From Paludibacteraceae bacterium (lineage in GTDB: Bacteria > Bacteroidota > Bacteroidia > Bacteroidales > Paludibacteraceae): DNA of 64,000 bases. How positions within the stretch are numbered: position 1 is the stretch's first letter; every line of letters starts with the position of its first letter. The notes beneath the pieces were generated by a model. It was not told the DNA's origin and made no database searches. It saw nothing but the letters and a program-made list of their open reading frames with translations. Location: the NCBI GenBank assembly GCA_017391525.1, contig JAFOYE010000003.1, positions 1 to 64,000 on the forward strand, in the 5' to 3' direction. Both the position numbers and the translations under genes were made by a program. Below, one piece after another: positions 1 to 8,885 of the stretch.

Positions 1-42
1 GCTTGTAAGGCAGATGCTCTAAACCAGCTGAGCTAAACGCCC
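1..42 (-). tRNA. tRNA-Val (anticodon TAC), 3' part outside the window
   Basis: The reverse complement begins GGGCGTTTAGCTCAG, a typical acceptor arm and D-arm. It continues through the anticodon stem TCTGC and loop CTTACAA, giving anticodon TAC (valine, GUA). The left edge cuts the molecule after about 42 nt, just past the anticodon loop, so the variable arm, T-arm and 3' end cannot be checked. A perfect Bacteroidota promoter lies about 55 bp upstream at 96-126 on the same strand. Confidence 0.9.
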
Positions 43-95
43 ATTCAATGTCTCATTATTTAACGGAACTCTTGCTCTCTTCACGAAAGCGGATG

Positions 96-126
96 CAAAG
101 GTACTGCTTTTTTTTGAATTGACCAA
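96..126 (-). promoter_or_regulatory. Promoter of tRNA-Val
   Basis: On the minus strand: TTG (126-124), 20 bp spacer, TACCTTTG (103-96). This matches the Bacteroidota housekeeping consensus TTTG/TAnnTTTG. The spacer carries an A8 tract directly upstream of the -7 box. Transcription should start near 89-90 and run into the tRNA. Confidence 0.85.
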
Positions 127-156
127 ATATTTTTTGAAAAAATACGTTCTTTTGTG

Positions 157-840
157 TTATTTTCTCAATTTTTGCATTCTCCAACCCCAAAAACGGGTAT
201 TTTGGGTCTTCAAAACAAGAAAATAGTACAAAAGTAGGGTAGATAAAATAGCTATCAAAATTCCTGCAAAAATATCCAATGCAAAGTGTTGTGATAGGTA
301 AATTCTAGTATATGCCCCAAATGTAGCTGCTAGAAAACATACGCATGAAAAGACATATTTTCCTTTGATGTTTTCAGAGCATAAAATAATAGCTATGCAA
401 AAGAATAAGGCAAAGAATGTGGTTGTATGTCCAGATGGGAAGGATAGCCAATACTTCATACTAACCCCTTCTACTAGAGGCAATGAAATATTAGGATAAT
501 TTTCTGTAAACCATGTTAATGGACGTGGAGCTTCAACTATATGCTTTATAGATTGTACAATGATGGTGGAAAGTAGGAGATTACTTGCTAAAAAAGTGGA
601 CCAACCTGCACGATAGAAAAGCAATAGTACCACTATGAGGTATGGTAACCAATCAACCAAATTGGAGAAGGTAGGAACTAATGTATCCAAGAAGGGTGTG
701 TGGTGTTTGCAGAGTATGAGATGCAACTCTGCTTTGGGAATAATAAGAAGTGTAATTCCTAAAACAAGCGCCAACACGAGTGTTGGCACTAGAAAAGGAA
801 GCAAATATTTTGTGTCACTATTATTTGTTACAACCTTCAT
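157..840 (-). CDS. PAP2-family membrane phosphatase
   Basis: A 227-residue integral membrane protein with the three PAP2 superfamily signatures in order: K-x6-RP (KHIVEAPRP, near residue 105), PSGH (near 137), and a third motif ending in the catalytic His (LSQHFALDIFAG, near 187). Five or six hydrophobic helices surround them. Relatives dephosphorylate phosphatidate, phosphatidylglycerol phosphate or undecaprenyl pyrophosphate at the membrane; the substrate cannot be told from sequence. The first in-frame ATG is at 840. A longer frame to 852 would need TTG. The start overlaps the end of pssA by 20 bp, so the two are co-transcribed, which favours a role in phospholipid or lipid-carrier metabolism. 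Confidence 0.85.
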   Translation of the reverse strand: MKVVTNNSDTKYLLPFLVPTLVLALVLGITLLIIPKAELHLILCKHHTPFLDTLVPTFSNLVDWLPYLIVVLLLFYRAGWSTFLASNLLLSTIIVQSIKHIVEAPRPLTWFTENYPNISLPLVEGVSMKYWLSFPSGHTTTFFALFFCIAIILCSENIKGKYVFSCVCFLAATFGAYTRIYLSQHFALDIFAGILIAILSTLLLYYFLVLKTQNTRFWGWRMQKLRK

Positions 841-1540
841 TTTTTGTTCCAATAAGTGTAAGGATATTGCATATTACATACCATAATACGCAAATGGCGC
901 CAGCCAAAACAACTATGGTGATTTGATTATTGGTGATTGCCATTATGGAACAAATACTTAGGATGAAGCAGCTACCAAACAGAAAAATGAAAATATGTTT
1001 TTTTCCTTTTCCTGCTGACTTAAAACTGAAGAATGGAATCTCGCTTACAAGTAAGTAGCAACTCATCAAACTACCGATGAGTAGTACCCAAGGTGTCCAT
1101 GATGGCACATATATGCTATCGAGCCAGCAAACAAGTGATGCCCAAAAAATAGCATTAGGTGGAGTTGCAAGACCAATAAATGAAGTTGTTTGGCGTTCAT
1201 CAATATTGAACTTAGCAAGACGTAAAGCAGAGAATGCTGCAATTAGCAAGGCTATCAATGCCCACCAACCAATTATTGGTTTAAGATAGCAGAAGAGCAC
1301 CATCGCTGGCGCTAGTCCAAAAGTAATGTCATCTGCTAATGAGTCAAGTTGTACTCCTAGTGGTGATGGCACTTTCAACCAACGGGCAGAAGCTCCGTCA
1401 AAGAAGTCGAACAAGCCACCTGCTAGAATGAGAACGAATGCCCATAGGTATTGCTCTTGCGTTGCCATGAAAACAGCGGCTGACCCGCACAATAAGTTTG
1501 CGCAGGTCAGGCTGTTTGGTATAATGCGTTTAATTTGCAT
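821..1540 (-). CDS. pssA: CDP-diacylglycerol-serine O-phosphatidyltransferase
   Basis: A 239-residue membrane enzyme that joins CDP-diacylglycerol and L-serine to make phosphatidylserine, the precursor of phosphatidylethanolamine. The CDP-alcohol phosphotransferase motif is complete: D45, D48, G49, A52, R53, G62, D66 and D70, in the expected DG-x2-AR-x8-G-x3-D-x3-D spacing. Several transmembrane helices follow. The length suits the Bacteroidota/Bacillus-type PssA. The ATG at 1540 lies 11 bp after the MFS gene. No phosphatidylserine decarboxylase gene is present in the window, though these genes are often neighbours. Assignment to serine rather than another alcohol is by overall resemblance. 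Confidence 0.85.
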   Translation of the reverse strand: MQIKRIIPNSLTCANLLCGSAAVFMATQEQYLWAFVLILAGGLFDFFDGASARWLKVPSPLGVQLDSLADDITFGLAPAMVLFCYLKPIIGWWALIALLIAAFSALRLAKFNIDERQTTSFIGLATPPNAIFWASLVCWLDSIYVPSWTPWVLLIGSLMSCYLLVSEIPFFSFKSAGKGKKHIFIFLFGSCFILSICSIMAITNNQITIVVLAGAICVLWYVICNILTLIGTKNEGCNK

Positions 1541-1551
1541 CGAATCTTTTT

Positions 1552-2889
1552 TTATTTTTTACCGTAGTTAGGATCAACTTTGTGATACGCAAAGAATGTC
1601 ACTGCGATGGTCGCAACACAACATGCAATAACCATCCAGAAGAAATTTTGATATCCCATAGCCTCTTGTAGGTAACCCGCAAAGAGACCAGGAATCATCA
1701 TACTTAATCCCATAAATGCGGTACAAAATGCGTAGTGAGCTGTCTTATATTCTCCTTCGGCTATATAAATCATGTAAAGCATGTATGCTGTGAAACCGAA
1801 ACCATAACCAAATTGCTCAACAGCAATGGCTGTAGTAATAGCTACAATATTAGTAGGTTGGAATACGCCAAGATAAACAAAGCTCAAACATGGTAATGTC
1901 ATAAAGGCAGCCATTACCCACATAGACTTGCGTAAGCCTACCTTTGAAGCGTACATACCTCCTAAGATTCCACCTATCGTAAGGAAGATAATACCAATAG
2001 TACCGTATGCTAATCCAACATCGTCAGTAGACATCTCCAAACCTCCTAAATCGCGACTTGCAGCAAGGAATGGATTAATCATCTTGATTAAGAATGCCTC
2101 TGGCAAACGATAAAGAAGCATGAAGATAATAGCTAACCATACTCCTGGTTTTTGGAAGAAAGTAACAAATGTACGTCCAAATTCTTTAAGAATGAACTTA
2201 GCTTTCTCTCCTTTATCCTCATTGCCCGATTCTGATTGACGTTGTGCGTCTGCGTCTGGCTTAGGCAAGAAGAATGTATGCCATAATGTGAATATTGCAA
2301 AAATTATGGATGTGATGAGCAATGAGATTTGCCATGCGAGTGGAATATTACCTGTACTTGTTTCTAAGCGTCCAGCAATGAATAGGATGGCTCCTTGTCC
2401 AAAAATTGTTGCGATACGATAGAATGTAGAGCGGATACCTACGTACCATGCCTGATCACTTTGTGATAAACCAAGCATATAGAATCCGTCTGCTGCAATA
2501 TCGTGTGTTGCAGAAGCGAAAGCTGTAATCCAGAAGATAATAAGCATGATTGTAAACATACTCATTGGAGTTTCTTGCGCTGCAATCATGGAGGCGTCTG
2601 GATGAGGAATCGTTACTGTTAATCCAATAAACGTTGCTGTTAGCAAAATTTGCATTGCAATAGTCCACCAACGTTTAGTTTTAATAAGATCCACAAAAGG
2701 ACTCCAAAATGGTTTAATAACCCATGGCAAATACAATAGAGATGTGAATAATGCCATCTGACCATTAGGAACACCCATTTTGGTGAACATCATGGTAGAT
2801 ACTTGGTTTACAAGTACGTAAGGAATACCTTCCAAGAAATACAGGGTAGGTACCCAAAACCAAGGATTAATACTTTTTCGTGATTTCAT
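1552..2889 (-). CDS. MFS transporter, AmpG-like
   Basis: A 445-residue protein with about 12 transmembrane helices and a charged central loop near residues 215-230 (rich in E, D, K and Q). The N-terminus (NPWFWVPTLYFLEGIPYVLV) resembles the AmpG/SLC33 branch of the major facilitator superfamily, whose characterised members import muropeptides or carry acetyl-CoA. The ATG at 2889 overlaps the 3' end of the phosphodiester glycosidase gene by 23 bp, so the two are translated from one mRNA. A plausible reading is uptake of a product released by that secreted enzyme, but the substrate is an inference. Confidence 0.75.
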   Translation of the reverse strand: MKSRKSINPWFWVPTLYFLEGIPYVLVNQVSTMMFTKMGVPNGQMALFTSLLYLPWVIKPFWSPFVDLIKTKRWWTIAMQILLTATFIGLTVTIPHPDASMIAAQETPMSMFTIMLIIFWITAFASATHDIAADGFYMLGLSQSDQAWYVGIRSTFYRIATIFGQGAILFIAGRLETSTGNIPLAWQISLLITSIIFAIFTLWHTFFLPKPDADAQRQSESGNEDKGEKAKFILKEFGRTFVTFFQKPGVWLAIIFMLLYRLPEAFLIKMINPFLAASRDLGGLEMSTDDVGLAYGTIGIIFLTIGGILGGMYASKVGLRKSMWVMAAFMTLPCLSFVYLGVFQPTNIVAITTAIAVEQFGYGFGFTAYMLYMIYIAEGEYKTAHYAFCTAFMGLSMMIPGLFAGYLQEAMGYQNFFWMVIACCVATIAVTFFAYHKVDPNYGKK

Positions 2890-5296
2890 GACCTAAAATG
2901 TTGTAAATTTTATTGTTTTTAATAATGAGTAATTGTCCGTCTTGTAGCATTTTGTATGCTGAATCACCTTCTTGAGAAGGAGTAATGATTGATTCGATTC
3001 CTGTCTCAACCTTTTCGCTGTAATGCAAATAGATTCCTTCAAATGGAATGTTGTATTCTTTCTTTGCTGCATCTTTGTTGAGAGAGAATGAAATGTTTTT
3101 GAGTTTGATAGGGTAGATTGCCACGTCATTGCTAACATTGAATAAACTATCCAAATTGATGTTAACATTCAATGGTTGGTTTGGCGTTATTTCTACACAT
3201 GCATAATTGCCATCAATACCATTGTTTGTTACAAAACCTAAGTCAACGCGTGTGATCAATTCACCTTGAGGTGTAAACTTAAATTCAAGATGTTTTGGGG
3301 TAGAGTAGAGGACTGTGTCGGCTGTTAATGATAATTGAACAACTCGTCCTCCGTTGTAATTCATATACAAATATGCTCCACCATTTGCATCTGTTTTGAA
3401 ATCAGCTTTCCATGAGGTGCTAGATGCTTTTAGAGTCCATCTTTCATCTACTTCTACCATGTTTTCCCATAATAGTGAGTTTCCTTCAACTGTTTCAACC
3501 TGAACATGTTGGTCTAGCTTAATATTACCTAATGTACCGTGAATGTTTGTACTACCATTTTTTAGACCAGTAAGAACACCATTTTCATCTATGTGGCAAA
3601 CAGTAGGATCATCAATAGTCCATTCTACAGCTGCAGGGAGAAGAGCAAATTCCTTGTTGTCTATTACGCCATTGATTTCAATCTCGTATTGAGTGTGGTT
3701 TGAGATAAGTACGCTGTCAAGACGCATCGCTGGATTACCACCTTCCACAAGTACAATCTCAATAGGGAGTGATGCATTACCGTAACTAGCTGTTAAAATA
3801 CCATTACCAAGACATACGAATTTACCATCTTCAGTAATATAGCCAGTAGATGGGTCACATGACAATGTAACACCAGGGAGTTTTTTATCAATGAGCATTC
3901 CATATTGATTATAACCTAAGAAATCAGGTTTAATAGATGCATATTTAGGAAGGCGCATAAATGTAGATTGTGTGCGCATTTCAGTCACTACATTGTCGTC
4001 AGGTGCGGTAGAGAATAGGAAGATGCTATTTCCAACGGCACGAGGTTGTCCTTCGGTTGTAGGATTTAGAATTTGTCCTCCAAGATTGAACTGCGCACTA
4101 CCACCACCATCAGCACCAGTAGCTTCCCATGCACCAAAGTGACGAAGGATAGATGCCATCTCATGGGTGTACATACCTGGTTTTTCCATAACCATCATCC
4201 AAAGAGTATTGTGATCTTTGCTCACACCAAAACCAGTACGAGGATAGTTCTTGTTGTTGTAATCCTCATTCCAGTTGCGGTTGGTTAGTCTGCCTTCGCG
4301 CAAAACATAGCAGTTGCCTGCGCTGAGTTGCTTGATATTTGGGCGCTCTCCCGAAAGTGATTCGTACATACCTATGATAAATTGTACTCGATCACCTACT
4401 TTTGCAGTCTCAAGGAAAGTCTTACCAGTGCCGCGTCCGCGGAATACAGCATAGCCATCTTGGATTTTTGTTCCACCTGTATAGTTGATGCTTTCTACTA
4501 CGCCAAAGAGATGTTGGTTCATCGCCCAATCTTGTTCCAACTTAACTACTAGTTCAATCATTGGAAGATCTGTGCCAAGGCGTTTGTTGATATCTTCTTT
4601 GGTCAATGTGGATTTTGTACCCATATCAGAGTTAAACATGACTACCTCGTTGTCAGATGGGTTGCTGCGGTTGCGGTTTACCTCGCTGATAGGCATCGCT
4701 TGATCGCCAATAGCCAAGTGCGCATCCCAAGAGAATTGGTCAATATGTGCTTTCTTGTCAGCATCAATCATCAAATAACCAATATCTTGTTTGCGTCCTA
4801 AAACAGGGTCTGGGTCTCCATGACCGATGTTCCAGTTGGTGATGTTGGTTCCAATCTTACCATTGCGTACTTGACCGGTACAAGGAACGCCCGTTAAGCC
4901 ATTATATTGACCTTCGTCTTGTGTGGCTACAATCCAGAAGTTGCAGTTTACAGATCCAATAGAACGATGCTCAGGAGCATCTAGACGTTTGTGAGCATCA
5001 ACCATTCTTTCGGTATTACCCATAGTTGTGCTATGACTCTCCTCCACTGTGTTGTATGGATTGGTCAAATCTACTTCGTAGATATAGCAGTGGCGAATAT
5101 CATTGGCTTTAGCAGTGATATCAAAACGTGTGTAAATGATACCAGGACCCACTTGATAGCTTTCTAATGTGTCAATTGTGTACTGTTTGATCACAGTACT
5201 ATCCAAGTTGGTTTGGATGTTGATGGTGCCGTGTTGAGCAACTAATGAGATGCTGCACAATAAACAGGCAAGTAGTGTGAGACGTTTCATAAGCAT
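2867..5296 (-). CDS. Secreted phosphodiester glycosidase (NAGPA/DUF2233) with Ig-like domain
   Basis: An 809-residue exported protein. A signal peptide (residues 1-20, ending LVAQ) precedes a NAGPA-type domain at roughly 100-440, with the characteristic NYPRTGFGVSKDHNTLW, TGADGGGSAQF (near 395) and QPRAVGNSIFLF segments. This family includes the human mannose-6-phosphate uncovering enzyme and bacterial homologues, which cleave sugar-1-phosphodiesters. A BIG_2/Ig-like domain lies near 560-615, followed by a beta-rich region. The last 20 residues (NKIYNILGHEITKKY) resemble a shortened T9SS sorting tail. ATG at 5296; a second in-frame ATG at 5290 would also serve. Its own promoter is at 5329-5359, and the MFS gene follows with overlap. 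Confidence 0.82.
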   Translation of the reverse strand: MLMKRLTLLACLLCSISLVAQHGTINIQTNLDSTVIKQYTIDTLESYQVGPGIIYTRFDITAKANDIRHCYIYEVDLTNPYNTVEESHSTTMGNTERMVDAHKRLDAPEHRSIGSVNCNFWIVATQDEGQYNGLTGVPCTGQVRNGKIGTNITNWNIGHGDPDPVLGRKQDIGYLMIDADKKAHIDQFSWDAHLAIGDQAMPISEVNRNRSNPSDNEVVMFNSDMGTKSTLTKEDINKRLGTDLPMIELVVKLEQDWAMNQHLFGVVESINYTGGTKIQDGYAVFRGRGTGKTFLETAKVGDRVQFIIGMYESLSGERPNIKQLSAGNCYVLREGRLTNRNWNEDYNNKNYPRTGFGVSKDHNTLWMMVMEKPGMYTHEMASILRHFGAWEATGADGGGSAQFNLGGQILNPTTEGQPRAVGNSIFLFSTAPDDNVVTEMRTQSTFMRLPKYASIKPDFLGYNQYGMLIDKKLPGVTLSCDPSTGYITEDGKFVCLGNGILTASYGNASLPIEIVLVEGGNPAMRLDSVLISNHTQYEIEINGVIDNKEFALLPAAVEWTIDDPTVCHIDENGVLTGLKNGSTNIHGTLGNIKLDQHVQVETVEGNSLLWENMVEVDERWTLKASSTSWKADFKTDANGGAYLYMNYNGGRVVQLSLTADTVLYSTPKHLEFKFTPQGELITRVDLGFVTNNGIDGNYACVEITPNQPLNVNINLDSLFNVSNDVAIYPIKLKNISFSLNKDAAKKEYNIPFEGIYLHYSEKVETGIESIITPSQEGDSAYKMLQDGQLLIIKNNKIYNILGHEITKKY

Positions 5297-5328
5297 TAGA
5301 ATATTTATATTTATAAATCAATAGCCCA

Positions 5329-5359
5329 CAAAGGTACTGCTTTTTTTTTAATTATACAA
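5329..5359 (-). promoter_or_regulatory. Promoter of the phosphodiester glycosidase operon
   Basis: Minus strand: TTG (5359-5357), 20 bp, TACCTTTG (5336-5329), with an A9 tract in the spacer. The predicted start near 5322 gives a leader of about 26 nt before the ATG at 5296. Confidence 0.85.
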
Positions 5360-5369
5360 ATTTTTGTAT

Positions 5370-5400
5370 AAAAAAAGCACTGAACTGCATGTTCAGTGCT
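5370..5400 (-). terminator. Rho-independent terminator of ppiD
   Basis: A perfect 10-bp stem (AGCACTGAAC 5376-5385 with GTTCAGTGCT 5391-5400) and a 5-nt loop. On the minus strand it is followed by seven T. It lies 25 bp after the ppiD stop and just before the next promoter. Confidence 0.9.
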
Positions 5401-5425
5401 CTTAAGATATGTAGTGATAATCAGC

Positions 5426-7453
5426 TTACTCAAACTGTGAACGATTGTCAACAATGTTCATTTCTTCTTCGAGCAAAGCAATTGCTTGTTGAGGAATTGT
5501 ATAGTTGCGGAAATTCAAATTGCGAATTTCTTCTGCAGCATTAAACTCTTTAGTTGATGCTTTCTTCTCTCCAACAGAAATTAGGTAAACACCATTGTTT
5601 CCTACGATTGGTGCAGACGTTTGGTTAGCTGCTAAAGTAAGAGCTTTTCCTACAACAGCAGGTTCGTTTCCTGCAGCACCGAAGTGGTCAGATGACAAAA
5701 CAATACCTTCTGCGGTTTGTATGTCGGTTTCGAAGAGTTCTGCAGCTTTGGTTAGTGTGTTTGCTGTTTTAAGCTTGCTGATAATATGCTCTGCTTTTTT
5801 CTTGTTGGTCAATTCAAGTGCTAATTCTGGTTTCACTGATTCAAGTGAACGATATTCTCCGTCATTAACTTCTGTTAGTGCAGCAACTACCAATTGGTCT
5901 CCACAATCGTAAACGTCACCACTAACTTGTCCTTTTGTTGCGCTGAATGCCCATTTTATAATATCACGACTGTTTTTTAAATCATGAATTTTGTGGGTGT
6001 TTTCTTCAAGAGCAAATGCAGGAGTTGCTGTTAGGTTTTGTGCCAAGGCAGACTTGTTGAGTTGTTCTGCAGTTTTGTTAGCAACAACGAATTGTTTTGC
6101 TTGGTTGTATAAGTCAGTATATGTTTGGCTACTAGCAATAACAGTATGTTTGATAATTGCGATTTTTACTTTTGGAGTAGCTACGCTCATATCCTCAATT
6201 CTGAACTTTTGCTCGTTGGTGCCAATTGACGCTGTGAATTCATCGCCAACTTGACCATTGAAGGCTGGTTCAAGAATGTTCTTTGGCCAGTATGGATCGC
6301 TAATAGAAACCCATCCTACCTCTTGGTCTGTTTCTTCATCGCTGTTAGCTACTGCAACCAATTTGACAGAGTCAGGTTTGCTGTATCCGCAGTCCATAAG
6401 ACGAGCAATAGAGTATACGCCCTCGTTCAAGGTAATCTCTGTACATGCGTCTTTTACTGTGTTTTCTCCAAATGCAAATTCCTTGTATTCAGCAGGGATG
6501 GTTTCTGCAGAGTAGTCTGTGCCCTCGTATTGAACATCAGGATCAGAGTGAGTTCTTACGATGCTCGTAACCTCCTCTTCATTACCTGTTTTGAACAAGT
6601 TTTCTACACTTCTAAGTGTATTTTCAACCTTTTGGAGGTCCGCAGTTGAAGGAACAAGAGGGAAACTTACATATTCGATTGAACGATTAGGTTTTTGCTT
6701 ATATAACTCCTTCTTTTGTTCGTATAATTCTTGAAGTTCGCCATCTGTAAATTTAACAGTAGCATCAGCGATAGCAAAGTATGGAACTTGAACATATTGC
6801 ACGTCAACTGTATCTTTGCTTGCATTGAAAGCGAACTTAGCATCTATAGGGTTAGCTGTTATGAGGTTGTTGAGCAATGATGTGTACTTCTCTTGTAAAC
6901 GTGTAAGACGTACAGCGTTCTCCCAGTATGCCCATACTTTTTTTGTTAATTCCAAATACTCAAGTTGTTCTGGAGATTCTGCTTCTTGGTTGAGTGAGTT
7001 GATGAAATTAACCATTCTGCTTTGGCTGTATTGTCCATTTTCATCAGCGAATGTGCGAGATTGAGCTATTATTGGATGAGGATTTGCTCCCATACATAGT
7101 TCGCTCAACTCATCTGTGGTTACGCTTAAACCAATTTTTTCGGCTTGTTGGCTAAGAGTCTTGTCCATGATAAGCATTTGCCATGCTTGATCACGAAGAG
7201 CGAATCTAGTATCTTCGTCAAGATCAGTCGATTGTGTCTCAATTTTGTACGCTTCGGTTAGTTGGTCAACTGCCGCATAGTACTCGTTAACACCGATCTC
7301 CTCATCTTCAACCTCTGCAACAGTTTGGTTACTGCTGTTAAAGAAAGTACTTCCTGATGTCAGGAAGTCACCAAGGATAAAAGCTAGCAAGGCAATTCCC
7401 ATGATAATAAGGAGGAGTTTGCCGTGGTTTCTGATTGATTGTAATGTTGCCAT
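5426..7453 (-). CDS. ppiD: PpiD/SurA-like periplasmic peptidyl-prolyl isomerase chaperone
   Basis: A 675-residue protein with a short cytoplasmic N-terminus, one membrane anchor (about 13-33, LLLIIMGIALLAFILGDF) and a long periplasmic part. Right after the anchor comes a SurA-N-like helical segment (EIGVNEYYAAVDQLTEAYK). Parvulin-like and helical domains follow. In other bacteria PpiD helps newly exported proteins leave the Sec translocon and fold. The Bacteroidota versions are about this length and have weak PPIase signatures, so isomerase activity is uncertain. The gene is monocistronic, with a canonical promoter upstream and a strong terminator downstream. Confidence 0.82.
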   Translation of the reverse strand: MATLQSIRNHGKLLLIIMGIALLAFILGDFLTSGSTFFNSSNQTVAEVEDEEIGVNEYYAAVDQLTEAYKIETQSTDLDEDTRFALRDQAWQMLIMDKTLSQQAEKIGLSVTTDELSELCMGANPHPIIAQSRTFADENGQYSQSRMVNFINSLNQEAESPEQLEYLELTKKVWAYWENAVRLTRLQEKYTSLLNNLITANPIDAKFAFNASKDTVDVQYVQVPYFAIADATVKFTDGELQELYEQKKELYKQKPNRSIEYVSFPLVPSTADLQKVENTLRSVENLFKTGNEEEVTSIVRTHSDPDVQYEGTDYSAETIPAEYKEFAFGENTVKDACTEITLNEGVYSIARLMDCGYSKPDSVKLVAVANSDEETDQEVGWVSISDPYWPKNILEPAFNGQVGDEFTASIGTNEQKFRIEDMSVATPKVKIAIIKHTVIASSQTYTDLYNQAKQFVVANKTAEQLNKSALAQNLTATPAFALEENTHKIHDLKNSRDIIKWAFSATKGQVSGDVYDCGDQLVVAALTEVNDGEYRSLESVKPELALELTNKKKAEHIISKLKTANTLTKAAELFETDIQTAEGIVLSSDHFGAAGNEPAVVGKALTLAANQTSAPIVGNNGVYLISVGEKKASTKEFNAAEEIRNLNFRNYTIPQQAIALLEEEMNIVDNRSQFE

Positions 7454-7509
7454 AATATTTTTTTGTTTAATTTATTACTAATTCTGTGTGGAATACACCA
7501 AAAAGCCCG

Positions 7510-7540
7510 CAAAGGTACAACTTTTTTTTGAGATAAACAA
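7510..7540 (-). promoter_or_regulatory. Promoter of ppiD
   Basis: Minus strand: TTG (7540-7538), 20 bp, TACCTTTG (7517-7510), with an A8 tract in the spacer. The predicted start near 7503 leaves a leader of about 50 nt. Confidence 0.85.
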
Positions 7541-7565
7541 ATATTTTGCTGTTTTTCCGCTAAAA

Positions 7566-8174
7566 TTAATTTGTACCATCAAAAGTAGGAGCTGTTGCTT
7601 GACCTTCTGTCGATATATCTTTACGATGGAGTACGTTATAAATGGTCTTAAAAATGATTTTCAAGTCTAGCGATAAGGTTAGATGATCTACATACCATAC
7701 ATCGTATTCAAATTTTTTGGTATGTGTAATGGCATTACGTCCATTCACTTGAGCCCAACCTGTTATACCAGGTCTAACTTCATGACGACGCATTTGTGTT
7801 GGAGTGTAGAGAGGTAAGTACTTGACTAAAAGTGGACGAGGTCCAATGATAGCCATATCACCCTTGAGTACATTGATGAGTTGTGGGAGCTCATCCAAAG
7901 ATGTAGAACGTACAATTCTTCCAACCTTAGTAAGTCGTTGTGCATCAGGAAGTAAATTGCCATCTGCATCTCGTTCGTCTGTCATCGTCTTGAACTTGAT
8001 AACGCGGAAAATCTTAGCGTTTTTGCCTGGTCGTTCTTGTGTAAAAAACGCCCCTGCCCCTTTATTGGCAAAATGCAACCAAATGGTAACGATTAGTAGA
8101 ATAGGTGACACACACACCAATGCTATTAGTGCTATTGTGAAGTCAATAAGACGCTTGAAGCAATTTTTATACAT
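7566..8174 (-). CDS. PglC-like polyprenyl-phosphate phosphoglycosyl transferase
   Basis: A 202-residue single-domain (small) bacterial sugar transferase. An N-terminal re-entrant hydrophobic helix (about 10-33) is followed by family signatures: QERPGKNAKIFRVIKFKTM, the SLDELPQL acidic pair, GDMAIIGPRP, and RPGITGWAQVNGRN. These enzymes move a sugar-1-phosphate from a UDP-sugar onto undecaprenyl phosphate, starting a glycan repeat unit. The size matches PglC/WecP-type monotopic enzymes rather than the larger WbaP/WcaJ. It is the last gene of the polysaccharide locus, its start overlaps the hexapeptide acyltransferase by 8 bp, and no terminator is obvious after it. Confidence 0.88.
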   Translation of the reverse strand: MYKNCFKRLIDFTIALIALVCVSPILLIVTIWLHFANKGAGAFFTQERPGKNAKIFRVIKFKTMTDERDADGNLLPDAQRLTKVGRIVRSTSLDELPQLINVLKGDMAIIGPRPLLVKYLPLYTPTQMRRHEVRPGITGWAQVNGRNAITHTKKFEYDVWYVDHLTLSLDLKIIFKTIYNVLHRKDISTEGQATAPTFDGTN

Positions 8175-8586
8175 CTTGTATTTTCCCGTTATAAACGTGT
8201 ATATTAGTTTTTATTACTTTTGCCGGATTGCCTACTGCAATGCAATTGTCAGGTATATTTTTAGTTACAACCGAACCGCTTCCAATAACGACTTCGTTGC
8301 CAATCTTAACCCCAGGCATAATAATAGAATTCACTCCTATGACACAATCATGGCCGATGTAGGTGTCTGTCTTTAAACTTCTACAATGGTCATGTGCCAT
8401 TACAAATGCACCATTTAATATCCATGTCCGGTCTCCTATATGTACCCCTTTTGGATTAACGCTTTTGTCAAGATGTGCTTTATGTGCGATGCGGACACCT
8501 TTACCTATGTCCATGCCGTATACTTTACGTAAAATAGCAGGATATAAGTTGGTAGCAATAGTCCACAATTTTACACGGAAACTCAT
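8167..8586 (-). CDS. Left-handed beta-helix (hexapeptide) O/N-acyltransferase
   Basis: A 139-residue protein made largely of hexapeptide repeats, e.g. IGHDCVIGVNSIIMPGVKIGNEVVIGSG (spread over about 85-112), then the conserved NPAKVIK end. The family includes serine O-acetyltransferase, WcaF and sugar acetyltransferases, which act as trimers with acyl-CoA or acyl-ACP donors. It sits directly after an acyl carrier protein gene (ATGA overlap), so it may take its acyl group from that carrier; that is an inference. The length is short for WcaF (about 180), and the usual N-terminal helical region is largely missing. Confidence 0.8.
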   Translation of the reverse strand: MSFRVKLWTIATNLYPAILRKVYGMDIGKGVRIAHKAHLDKSVNPKGVHIGDRTWILNGAFVMAHDHCRSLKTDTYIGHDCVIGVNSIIMPGVKIGNEVVIGSGSVVTKNIPDNCIAVGNPAKVIKTNIHVYNGKIQDV

Positions 8587-8822
8587 AACTCAATACCTTG
8601 ATTTGCTAGTATGTCTTTGCCTGCATTATAGCTTGTACATGCCATAATGTCTTCTGGATCAAGGAACAAATCAAAAGTCTCTTCCAATAGTGTGATAATG
8701 TTGAGTTGGTGAACAGAATCCCATTCGCTCACTGTTTCTTTGGAGAAGTTGTCGCCTAATTGATCTGCTGTAGCACCGAATATCTCGGTGAAGATAGCAT
8801 TGTATTTCTCTAGATTAGTCAT
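8583..8822 (-). CDS. Acyl carrier protein of the polysaccharide locus
   Basis: A 79-residue acidic helical protein with the phosphopantetheine attachment site at Ser36 in WDSVHQLNII, where the usual DSL is DSV. It is clearly different from a housekeeping AcpP in its flanking residues, and it lies between an AMP-forming ligase and an acyltransferase. The TGA stop overlaps the next ATG by 4 bp. It likely holds a small carboxylic acid activated by the ligase until transfer to a sugar. The 63-bp gap upstream is the largest inside this module and shows no promoter match. Confidence 0.85.
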   Translation of the reverse strand: MTNLEKYNAIFTEIFGATADQLGDNFSKETVSEWDSVHQLNIITLLEETFDLFLDPEDIMACTSYNAGKDILANQGIEL

Positions 8823-8885
8823 AATGTATTATTTATCTTTTACCTATATGTTATGTGGTGTAATCTCGTTATGAACCCGTAATTA

